This document shows positions 42,591 to 50,412 of a stretch of 64,000 bases of DNA, piece by piece (position 1 is the stretch's first letter; each line of letters starts with the position of its first letter). The stretch spans positions 14,657 to 78,656 of the forward strand of contig JBJYXV010000079.1 in NCBI GenBank assembly GCA_046260155.1, read 5' to 3'. The notes under the pieces were generated by a model. That model did not search any database, was not told the origin of the DNA, and saw only the letters and a program-made list of their open reading frames with translations. The stretch is from PFL25 sp046260155. GTDB taxonomy: Bacteria; Chloroflexota; Anaerolineae; Anaerolineales; UBA4823. A program made the position numbers and the translations under genes.

Positions 42591-43847
42591 ATGACAGCAG
42601 GAGCACGCATCGTGCTCATTTTATTGGTACTGAGTCTGGCAGCAGGCATGGTCACCGGATCCAGTATTTATTTTCGTTTGTCTTATGTTTGGGCTGTTTT
42701 GCTGGCAGTGACCTGGCTCTGGTCATGGCAAGTTTTGCGCGGGGTGAAATTAACGCGAAAAGCGCGTAACACTCGAGCACAGGTTGGGCAGATATACGAG
42801 GAAAAGATAGAACTGGATAATGCTGGTTGGTTGCCACGTCTGTGGTTGGCTGTCTCCGATCGCTCGACGTTACCAGATTCAGCTGGATCGCGTTTATTTC
42901 CGGTCATTGAATCAAGGCGTGGCCGCACGTACCTTTCCCGGACAAGGTTGCTACAAAGAGGGGTCTTTCCTCTGGGACCAACGGCACTTGAGTCAGGAGA
43001 CCCATTCGGTTTATTCCCCGTAGAGCGGGTGTACCCTGCCAGCGAGTCGCTGTTGGTGTTTCCTCTATTAGTCGAGGTTCACGAATTTCCGAGTCCAGCT
43101 GGCGTGCTCCCAGGTGGAGAAGCATTGCGCAGGCGAACATTCCAGGTAACACCGAACGCGGCAGGTATTCGTGAATATGCACCTGGCGACTCGATGAACC
43201 GCATCCACTGGGTCAGTACCGCGCGCAGAAACCGGTTGATGACCAAGGAATTTGAACTTGATCCACAGGCTGAGGTGTGGATCTTTCTGGATGCCTCAAA
43301 AACCGGACAGGCTGCAATCCCTTTTTCGTGGCCAAAAAGAACCAAGGAAGATTTATGGAAGCATAAGTTTGAATTTACCCTACCCCCGACAACGGAGGAA
43401 TACAGTGTCTGTATTGCGGCATCCATTGCCCGTTTCTACTTGAGTAAAGGGCGTTCGGTAGGTTTTATCACTTCCGGGCAGAATTTAACCATGATCCCTC
43501 CGGATCGAGGCGGCAGGCAGCTGGGTAAAATACTCGAATCCTTGGCTCTACTACGGGCTGAAGGGACCCTTCCCATATGGGGTTTAATTGACATCCAGGC
43601 CCAGCATCTCACCAGGGGCAGTACAATCGTCTTGATCACACAATCGGTTGAAAAAGAAATCATGGTGGCAACGGATTTTCTGGCTCGCAGGGGATTGAGA
43701 CCGGTTGTTGTGCTGATCGATGCAGGCTCGTTCAATGGTCCTGAAGGGACAGATGAAATTGCGGATGGTTTGCGCTTTATGAGAGTTCCCCTGCGCGTCG
43801 TTCGCCGGGATGATGATATCACCCGTTCGCTTTCTTTTGGATCTTAA
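42591..43847 (+). CDS. DUF58 family protein
   Basis: A 418-residue protein with two N-terminal helices (5-42), then a beta-rich part (ARVGQIYEEKIELDNAGWLPRLWL) and the DUF58 core GIREYAPGDSMNRIHWVSTARRNRLMTKEFE followed by a degenerate vWA-like fold (VWIFLDASKT). DUF58 proteins pair with MoxR ATPases. The only 1-bp gap between the genes indicates coupling. No transglutaminase or further vWA gene follows, so the locus is a reduced MoxR-DUF58 pair. Confidence 0.92.
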   Translation: MTAGARIVLILLVLSLAAGMVTGSSIYFRLSYVWAVLLAVTWLWSWQVLRGVKLTRKARNTRAQVGQIYEEKIELDNAGWLPRLWLAVSDRSTLPDSAGSRLFPVIESRRGRTYLSRTRLLQRGVFPLGPTALESGDPFGLFPVERVYPASESLLVFPLLVEVHEFPSPAGVLPGGEALRRRTFQVTPNAAGIREYAPGDSMNRIHWVSTARRNRLMTKEFELDPQAEVWIFLDASKTGQAAIPFSWPKRTKEDLWKHKFEFTLPPTTEEYSVCIAASIARFYLSKGRSVGFITSGQNLTMIPPDRGGRQLGKILESLALLRAEGTLPIWGLIDIQAQHLTRGSTIVLITQSVEKEIMVATDFLARRGLRPVVVLIDAGSFNGPEGTDEIADGLRFMRVPLRVVRRDDDITRSLSFGS

Positions 43848-43858
43848 AAGGATTGATA

Positions 43859-45031
43859 ATGGAAAATCGAAGCTGGGATGTGCTCATTATTGGAGGTGGT
43901 ATCCATGGGGCCAGTTTAGCATATCACCTAGCATTGGGCGGCCTTAAGCCATTGATCCTGGAAAGGCAGTTTATTGCTTCCGGGGCGACTGGGCGTTCCA
44001 GCGGTCTGGTGAGAATGCACTACGACCTGGAGATTGAATCGCACCTGGCCTGGATCTCCTACCAGTACTTCAGGTATTGGCCTGAAATTGTGGGTGGTGA
44101 GAGCGGATTTACACGCACCGGGTTCATGCAGTTCGTCCAGCCTGATGCATCAGGAAGGCTGCAGGCAAACATACGGATGCAGCAGAAAATTGGCATCCCA
44201 ACCCTCCTGATTGATGGGGAAGACGTAGGCCGCCTGGCCCCATATTTTTTCCGGGATGACATCCAGCTTGCAGCATACGAACCCGAATCGGGTTATGCTG
44301 ACCCGAGTGGGTGTACGCAGGCTTTCATCGATCGGGCCAGGGAAAATGAGGCAGGGCTGGTGCAAAATTGCCAAGTGTTGGAGATTCTTCTGGATGGAGA
44401 TCACGTTCAAGGTGTAGCGACCAGCGGGGGTGAATATTTCGCACCCGTCGTGGTGAATGCGGCTGGAGCCTGGGCCGGCAGGATCGGCCATCTTGCCGGT
44501 CTGAATTTACCCATTGACTCCTGGCAGCATGACACCATGTTTGTCCGGAGACCTGCAGCCTTATCTCGCGAACACCCCACGGTCATTGATTTCCCGAATT
44601 CTATGTATTTCCGCCCGGAGACCGGAGGATTGACCCTGGTGGGTCTGGAAGATGACAATCCAATCGGAGTCGCTCCTGATAGTGATACCGAGCGGGCGCA
44701 ACCAGGTTTTATCGAGCGCGCTATCGAACGCATTTGCGAGCGCATTCCTGGAATGGATCAGGGTTCTCTTCACAGCGCTCATGGGGGTTTTGATGGGATC
44801 ACACCTGATCAACGCGCGATCCTGGGACCCGCTGGACCGGAAGGCTTTTATTTGGACTGCGGTTTCAGCGGGACTGGGTTTAAAATCGCTCCCGCAGTGG
44901 GGGCATGCATGGCAGAACTGATCATCAACGGGAAAGCTGAAACTGCAGATATCTCCCCATTAAGTTTCTCCCGTTTCGAGTCTGGAGATCTGCTCAAGGG
45001 AGATGAACCTTACGACAGCATCTGGCGCTAA
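43859..45031 (+). CDS. FAD-dependent oxidoreductase, DAO/sarcosine oxidase type
   Basis: A 390-residue soluble enzyme; the ATG at 43859 is preferred over a TTG two codons earlier (AAAGGA upstream). The FAD-binding GxGxxG is DVLIIGGGIHGASLAYHL. ASGATGRSSGLVR and the C-terminal GFYLDCGFSGTGFKIAPAVG are typical of the DAO superfamily of amine or amino acid oxidases (sarcosine oxidase beta, glycine oxidase, dimethylglycine dehydrogenase). The substrate cannot be told. A second DAO enzyme is 1.3 kb away on the other strand. Confidence 0.85.
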   Translation: MENRSWDVLIIGGGIHGASLAYHLALGGLKPLILERQFIASGATGRSSGLVRMHYDLEIESHLAWISYQYFRYWPEIVGGESGFTRTGFMQFVQPDASGRLQANIRMQQKIGIPTLLIDGEDVGRLAPYFFRDDIQLAAYEPESGYADPSGCTQAFIDRARENEAGLVQNCQVLEILLDGDHVQGVATSGGEYFAPVVVNAAGAWAGRIGHLAGLNLPIDSWQHDTMFVRRPAALSREHPTVIDFPNSMYFRPETGGLTLVGLEDDNPIGVAPDSDTERAQPGFIERAIERICERIPGMDQGSLHSAHGGFDGITPDQRAILGPAGPEGFYLDCGFSGTGFKIAPAVGACMAELIINGKAETADISPLSFSRFESGDLLKGDEPYDSIWR

Positions 45032-45209
45032 TTAGAATTGGGGGATCCCTCCACAAATCGAGTGTAAATTGCAAGCTGTTTAATTATGGATTGATTTTCC
45101 GCGAAGTGAACTTTCGCAAGCTGCACTTTATCCGTTTATCCAGGGAATCATTCGAAAGCCGAAATGCGGGATTTTACATTTTTTTCTTGCCAAAGAAATG
45201 TACATTCAC

Positions 45210-46367
45210 CTATCCATGTTTGGCAAGATAAACCTCCAATGCTGTTACAAGTGCATCTAAATCAGAATCCTGGTTGTATGCTTGAAATGAAACTCGTAGA
45301 TACGGATGTTCCTGCCAGGATTGGGCGACCACTTCAATATGATGTTCGTCGTACAAATAAGCTTTGAGGGATTCGTGATCGATTCGATCTGGCAAACGCA
45401 AGGTCACCATCTGCAGGAACCATTGGGCAGAGGCCGGGGATAGTGGGGCGAGTCCGGTCAGATTATTTATCCGGTTATAGGCATGAAGAGCTAATCGGTG
45501 GCAGCGCTGGCGAACTTGATGCCATTGGTTTTCCTGCTGGTATTGGATCGCATCCGGCACAGTGAGGAAGGCGGCTAAATCGCGGGTGCCCTGCCATTCG
45601 TGATAATCGATAAACCGGGAAGGTCCTGGTTTTTCGGATTGATAACCCCAGCTGACTACCAGCGGATCAAGCCGGGGCTGTATTTCTGGATGAGCGTAAA
45701 GGAAGGCTGATCCTTTCGGTGCGCACAGCCATTTATGGCAGGCGCCGGTATAGATATCAGCATTAATTTCGCCTAAATCCAGTGGTGTTTGTCCTGGCAC
45801 ATGGGCACCATCGATGATCGAGAGAATTCCCATTTCGCGGGCACGCCTGCAGATTTCTTTGACCGGAAAAACCAGTGCAGTCTGGCTGGTGGTGTGGGAC
45901 AGAAAAATCACTTTCGTACGGGAAGTAACCCCGCCAAGGAAATGCTCGACGAAATCCTGGTGTGTTGAGACGGGTAGTGGGATGGAACGCTGGATGTATT
46001 GGGCACCGGTTTTTCCGCAAATATATCGCCAGGTGCGGTCCATGGCACCATATTCATGGGTGCTGCTCAGGATCTCGTCCCCGGGTTCTAACCTCAGGCT
46101 GCGAACTACCATATTGATCGCGGTGGTTGGATTGGTGGTAAACACCAGATCGTCTTGAGGTACGTTAAGGTAGTCCCCGAGAACGCTCCTCGCTTCAGCC
46201 AGCAGTTGCGTAGCCTGGCGCCCCAAGAACCTGACTGGTTGTAATTCAAGCTTGCGCTGCCACTCCTGGTAAGCCTCAAACACTATCTTCGGGCAAGCTC
46301 CAAAAGATCCATGGTTGAGGAATATCACTCCTTCTTCCAGCATGAAGTCTGCTTTGAAATTTCTCAT
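45210..46367 (-). CDS. Class V aminotransferase, isopenicillin-N-epimerase-like
   Basis: A 385-residue PLP enzyme. It starts FLNHGSFGACP, with the family's cofactor region FTTNPTTAINMV; the PLP Asp is in IDGAHVPGQTPLD and the Schiff-base Lys in YTGACHKWLCAPKG. This matches the isopenicillin N epimerase/cysteine desulfurase-like branch of fold type I. Real substrates in bacteria are mostly unknown and may be a small amine or amino acid. It follows a DAO oxidoreductase after 12 bp in a minus-strand operon with alaX. Confidence 0.87.
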   Translation of the reverse strand: MRNFKADFMLEEGVIFLNHGSFGACPKIVFEAYQEWQRKLELQPVRFLGRQATQLLAEARSVLGDYLNVPQDDLVFTTNPTTAINMVVRSLRLEPGDEILSSTHEYGAMDRTWRYICGKTGAQYIQRSIPLPVSTHQDFVEHFLGGVTSRTKVIFLSHTTSQTALVFPVKEICRRAREMGILSIIDGAHVPGQTPLDLGEINADIYTGACHKWLCAPKGSAFLYAHPEIQPRLDPLVVSWGYQSEKPGPSRFIDYHEWQGTRDLAAFLTVPDAIQYQQENQWHQVRQRCHRLALHAYNRINNLTGLAPLSPASAQWFLQMVTLRLPDRIDHESLKAYLYDEHHIEVVAQSWQEHPYLRVSFQAYNQDSDLDALVTALEVYLAKHG

Positions 46368-46379
46368 GGTGTTAACGTC

Positions 46380-47747
46380 TCACAATTGTCCAGAATCCTC
46401 CCAGTTTGATAACTGGTCGACATAATCTGGATCTTGATAGCGATTTAGGTTGAAGGCAGGCGCATAGCCGGGTAGTTTTTTGTCCAGCATGTGTAGGGCC
46501 AGCAGCTCTCCGGCTGCCATGGAAGCCATTAATCCAAAACCAGATAAGGCACCGATCACCCATGCTCCCGCTACTGGAAGGGGTCCAATTAAAGGTCTAT
46601 TTTCCCTGGTTTTTGTATAGTAGCCCCCATCCAGGTAAGGGCGGGGAGGTTTTTCGAAGTATTGTGCCATCCCGGGAATCATCCTGGATAAGCCGCGCAG
46701 GGCGATCTGCGGATAATCTCGATCCAACGCCGGAGGCCAAACGGGCTCAACTTCTCTGGTCTGGTATTCCCAGAGCAATAAGATGATTGGACTGTCAGCC
46801 AGCCCTTCCGGACGAGAGTGGACCCCGGGGGGAAATTGACCTAACAGCCACTGGTTGGACTGGTCACTTTCAAGGAAATCCAATTCTTCCTGGTTCCAGG
46901 GCAATTTTTGAGGGTCCTGCCAGATCAATAAGGGTGCATTTCGGGGAATAATACCAGAGGGGTCTTGCATTGAGGCTTTCAAGTGCAGCTCGCAGAAAAC
47001 CGGTAAATCGACCCCGAAAGCAGCTGATACAGGTTTCAAAAAAGGTCCAGCCGCGTTAACAAAATTTTGAGTGGGAATGCGCTGGCCTCCCTCCAAAACA
47101 ACTGTGTCTACTCTTTTATGGTGAGTCTCAACCTTATCAATTCGATCCTGGACCAAGCGCACGCCGTGCTTTCTTGCTTCGTTCAGCAGCAAATTGCCCA
47201 GCTGCTGGGCACTAAACCAGCCCGCCCGGCGTATGTGCAGCCCGGCGACAACCTGGTCGTTGAGGTAGGGATAGTGGTGCAGGAGTAAGCCAGGATCGAG
47301 GATCAAGTCTGCACCGCCTGGGGAGGATGAATAGCCCTGGGCTTTGGAAACCTGGTAAGGATCGGGTGAACTTCCCTTTTCATGAACGCGCAAAGGCCCA
47401 CCACCGAGCCGTGAGGTCTGCTCTGCACTGGCTTTGATCCCAGGAATGCGGTCTTTTTCTCCGGTCAAATACAGATATCCCCTGCGGTTGAGGTGAAAAG
47501 GGTTGCCGTGAATGCCAGCCAGGATTTCAAGCAAATTGATGCTGCGGTTCATTAATGCAACCATCGCATTCCCCGGTCCAGGCCACCAATTGCGGTAGCA
47601 TTCGGTGGATTTATCACTGGTTAAACTTAATGGGGGTCTTTCGTCGATCAGCAGGATATCTTGGACGCCGTGATTGACGCACAGCTGGAAAGCTGTGCTG
47701 ATACCAGCAATCCCCGCGCCGCAGATCACTACATTTTGCTGCTGCAT
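46380..47747 (-). CDS. FAD-dependent oxidoreductase, DAO superfamily
   Basis: A 455-residue enzyme. FAD motif VVICGAGIAGISTAFQL near the start, the segment SDKSTECYRNWWPG and the C-terminal GALSGFGLMASMAAGELLA. It differs clearly from the DAO protein at 43.9 kb; the Cys-Tyr-Arg-Asn-Trp-Trp motif is seen in dimethylglycine-dehydrogenase-like FAD proteins. A small-amine or N-methyl amino acid substrate is plausible. No strong ribosome site. It is 6 bp from the AlaX gene and 12 bp from the aminotransferase gene. Confidence 0.82.
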   Translation of the reverse strand: MQQQNVVICGAGIAGISTAFQLCVNHGVQDILLIDERPPLSLTSDKSTECYRNWWPGPGNAMVALMNRSINLLEILAGIHGNPFHLNRRGYLYLTGEKDRIPGIKASAEQTSRLGGGPLRVHEKGSSPDPYQVSKAQGYSSSPGGADLILDPGLLLHHYPYLNDQVVAGLHIRRAGWFSAQQLGNLLLNEARKHGVRLVQDRIDKVETHHKRVDTVVLEGGQRIPTQNFVNAAGPFLKPVSAAFGVDLPVFCELHLKASMQDPSGIIPRNAPLLIWQDPQKLPWNQEELDFLESDQSNQWLLGQFPPGVHSRPEGLADSPIILLLWEYQTREVEPVWPPALDRDYPQIALRGLSRMIPGMAQYFEKPPRPYLDGGYYTKTRENRPLIGPLPVAGAWVIGALSGFGLMASMAAGELLALHMLDKKLPGYAPAFNLNRYQDPDYVDQLSNWEDSGQL

Positions 47748-47753
47748 GGCGGA

Positions 47754-48476
47754 TTACTCAACCAGGCGTACATAAATTCGTTTATTAATTTTTCCCTTGC
47801 TTTTATAGTCGACGATCTCGATTTGACCGACTTCAGAAGTATTGTGCACATGGGTGCCGCCATCAGCCTGCAAATCGAGTCCTTCGATTTCAACCACGCG
47901 CACTTCCTGGATCCCTTCGGGAAGCAGGTTGATCTTGGTGCGGATTAAATCTGGAATTTGGAAGGCTTTCTCCCTGGGCAGAATATCGACTCGCACAGGT
48001 CGCGCATTCTCCACTTCCTGATTAATCGCAGCTTCAATTTCGTGGACCAGCTCTTTATGCATCGTTTCGAATTCGAAATCCATCCTGCCTGCCAATGGCT
48101 CCATCGAACCGCCAGTGACCGATGCCCCGTAATCCCGGAAGATGACACCACATAAAATATGCATCGCTGTATGGGTGCGCATTAACCGGTAACGGAGATC
48201 CCAGTCCAAGACACCGGTTACTGGCTGATCAATTTCTGGTAGTTCGTACTCGCCCTCAATAATGTGCAAGATATCGGAGCCTGATTTGCGTGCTCTCTTA
48301 ATTGGCAAGGAAGCACCAGGCAGATCTATGCTTCCAGAATCCGCTGGTTGGCCGCCGCCACCAGGATAAAAGGCTGTGCGGTCTAAAATAATTGCTTGTT
48401 GATCAAGATCGATTTTTTCAATTCTGGCTGGAAATTCTCTGATATAGCTATCTGTCTGATAGAGCAGCTCGGTCAT
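47754..48476 (-). CDS. alaX: AlaX-type alanyl-tRNA editing protein
   Basis: A 240-residue trans-editing domain homologous to the AlaRS editing region. Zinc motif part one is RTHTAMHIL (HxxxH); the second is LQADGGTHVHNT (the usual CxxxH has Asp in place of Cys, as in some AlaX proteins). ILDRTAFYPGGGGQPADSG is the N-terminal barrel signature. It hydrolyses Ser- or Gly-tRNA(Ala). Being the first gene of an operon with amine-metabolism enzymes is unusual; it may guard against mischarging or act on free aminoacyl groups. A promoter with palindrome lies upstream. Confidence 0.92.
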   Translation of the reverse strand: MTELLYQTDSYIREFPARIEKIDLDQQAIILDRTAFYPGGGGQPADSGSIDLPGASLPIKRARKSGSDILHIIEGEYELPEIDQPVTGVLDWDLRYRLMRTHTAMHILCGVIFRDYGASVTGGSMEPLAGRMDFEFETMHKELVHEIEAAINQEVENARPVRVDILPREKAFQIPDLIRTKINLLPEGIQEVRVVEIEGLDLQADGGTHVHNTSEVGQIEIVDYKSKGKINKRIYVRLVE

Positions 48477-48781
48477 TTTTTACCTCGTCATGGAATGGTG
48501 TCTAGAAAACAAAAACCAGTATACTGGGTAAACACAGCCTGTGCAAGTTGGAGAGAAATGCAGGTTTTTTTATTAGTCGGGAAATTGGTATTCATAAGAA
48601 TATCTATCAGCAAGGTCAAATTCTCTGCTAAAATTAAAGAACCCAGAAATTCAATGTTTTCTCCCTGTTTAAATCGTTATAATGTACCTGTGGATTGCTT
48701 TACGATTTTCCCAAATTGAACCACGATCCACTCCTGATTTGTTGCATTAGATTACCAGTAAACACAATTTCAAGAGGAAGG
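48477..48781. other. 305-bp divergent intergenic region
   Basis: No gene seen. It has the alaX promoter on the minus strand and a TATAAT at 48678-48683 (plus strand) about 98 bp before the start of the 490-residue protein, with only a weak -35 (TGTTTT). No hairpin or riboswitch was recognised. Confidence 0.4.
48516..48546 (-). promoter_or_regulatory. alaX promoter with palindromic -10 region
   Basis: TTGCAC (48546-48541), 16 bp and TATACT (48524-48519) on the minus strand. The -10 sits in a perfect palindrome CCAGTATACTGG (48516-48527), a good operator candidate. The leader would be about 36 nt. Confidence 0.5.
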
Positions 48782-50254
48782 ATGAATAACATGACTGTTC
48801 TAAACCCTGACCCCACCTTGGAAGTTGCACATAACTGGTGGAGAAAGATTTCTTTGTCTTATGTTCCCGTTCACGAATCCGCTATGGTGGATGAATTTTC
48901 AGCAAATTTGCTTGAGCGATTTCGCCAGGCAGGTCACTCAGTCAGTGAGACACCGGACCCGCAGACAGAAGTACTATTAACCACCGCGAAATTCAACCAA
49001 CCTGTGCGCTGGCGGGATGCGATGATTTTTACGGCTCGCAGGCAGTTTCAACTTGAACACTCGCCTACCGTGTTTACCATCGTCGAGGTAACCCCGGAAG
49101 AACTGCAGGCGCGGTTGGATTATTTTGCTGACGTGCTGATGAAAGATCCTGCGGATCCAAAGGATTTTCAGCTCCCCGGATTAGGACCGGAGGCTTACCA
49201 TACATTATACGAACAGGGAAAGCGGGGAGGACCGATCTTATCGCTGCTGCGAACGGTTCAAACCCAGGCAATGAGCATCCGGGTGATTTTACTAGTGGGA
49301 TATGACACACCCAAGGAGGCATATGTTTTTGATCTAGTTGGTGCGCATCCGTGTATCAACGCTGCGGATAAGGAACAATTCTACACGGATATTATGGGGC
49401 GAATTGTGACCGCGATGAGCACAAACGAGATCACACAACACGAACTGGTTGGTGAGCCGGTCCCGCAAAAAGTCTGGAAAACACTCAAAACCCCGGCAGA
49501 AATGCAAAGGGCAGGGACCGAGCTGGGTAAACGTCAATTCTTCACTGAAATGGTTTTGGTGACCAATCTGGCAACTGTGCCCTCGGTACCCGATGCAATT
49601 GCCAGCCAGTACAGTGAAGGTTGTTTTGCTACCTGGGATCCCGTGATAAGTGCACTGGTGACAACTGTGACCGGCAGCGCACGTCCAGTTGTCAAGGATC
49701 AGCTGACTGATGATGAGTTAGCAGTGATCGTCGGTGTCCGACCTGATGGCCGCGGAGCTCAAATCCAGCATGTAGAAGGGAAAAGAAATGATCCACCTTC
49801 TTCAGAGGCTGTGGAATTAATGGAGATGGATCATGATCTACCGCGCATTAAGCTGGAGCAAGGTGTCGAGGTACCGGTTTCAAGATCAAAATTGCACGGG
49901 CACCGGGGGGTGAAGGTGTATCATCCCGAGCATGTCGAGCACGTATTTCTCGAAGCTCCCTATTATCACTTCCCAGTATCCTGTTCGACAGAAGCGCAGG
50001 CGCATGCCATTCATGATGCGTTTTCTAAATCTGTCGCGTTTCAAAATCCGGACGATCCTCGCAAAGTGGTTTTTACCATATTGCCTGGCCACGGGATCGT
50101 GATCGCTGAAAAATGGGTGCCCGGAAAAGTACCATTCCAGGTCATTTGGGAATATATGGATGCTGGCTGGCTGGTGATTGACAACTTTGTTCCCCAGGGT
50201 CCGCTGACTTTCAAACCTGATGACAGCGGCATGATGGTTTTGAATATTGAATGA
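48782..50254 (+). CDS. Unrecognised conserved-looking protein, 490 aa
   Basis: I choose ATG 48782 (AGAGGAAG upstream); a frame 29 codons longer would start in non-coding-like sequence. The protein is soluble, without signal or membrane segment. I see no family I can name. Notable segments: GLGPEAYHTLYEQGKRGG, YSEGCFATWDP (single Cys), LTDDELAVIVGVRPDGRGA, KLHGHRGVKVYHPEHVEHVF and a last conserved-looking IWEYMDAGWLVIDNF. Many His, Asp and Glu in the C-terminal half could bind metal. Balanced codon use and a following terminator argue for a real gene. It stands alone between terminator and promoter, probably monocistronic. Confidence 0.7.
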   Translation: MNNMTVLNPDPTLEVAHNWWRKISLSYVPVHESAMVDEFSANLLERFRQAGHSVSETPDPQTEVLLTTAKFNQPVRWRDAMIFTARRQFQLEHSPTVFTIVEVTPEELQARLDYFADVLMKDPADPKDFQLPGLGPEAYHTLYEQGKRGGPILSLLRTVQTQAMSIRVILLVGYDTPKEAYVFDLVGAHPCINAADKEQFYTDIMGRIVTAMSTNEITQHELVGEPVPQKVWKTLKTPAEMQRAGTELGKRQFFTEMVLVTNLATVPSVPDAIASQYSEGCFATWDPVISALVTTVTGSARPVVKDQLTDDELAVIVGVRPDGRGAQIQHVEGKRNDPPSSEAVELMEMDHDLPRIKLEQGVEVPVSRSKLHGHRGVKVYHPEHVEHVFLEAPYYHFPVSCSTEAQAHAIHDAFSKSVAFQNPDDPRKVVFTILPGHGIVIAEKWVPGKVPFQVIWEYMDAGWLVIDNFVPQGPLTFKPDDSGMMVLNIE

Positions 50255-50343
50255 GCAAATTGGAATAAATCCCCCAGTCGTTTATGCCAGCATAGTCCCG
50301 ATGCAGAGGATTGCAGAACCGGAACCTAAAATGAATAAAAATT

Positions 50344-50365
50344 ACCCCAGCGATGGGGTGTTTTT
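50344..50365 (+). terminator. Rho-independent terminator
   Basis: ACCCCA-GCGA-TGGGGT, a 6-bp stem closed by a GNRA tetraloop, followed by GTTTTT. It ends the 490-residue gene and precedes a new transcription unit. Confidence 0.8.
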
Positions 50366-50412
50366 ATTTCACGTCTAGAAGGAAAATATATGACATTGTC
50401 GGGTGAGCGAAT

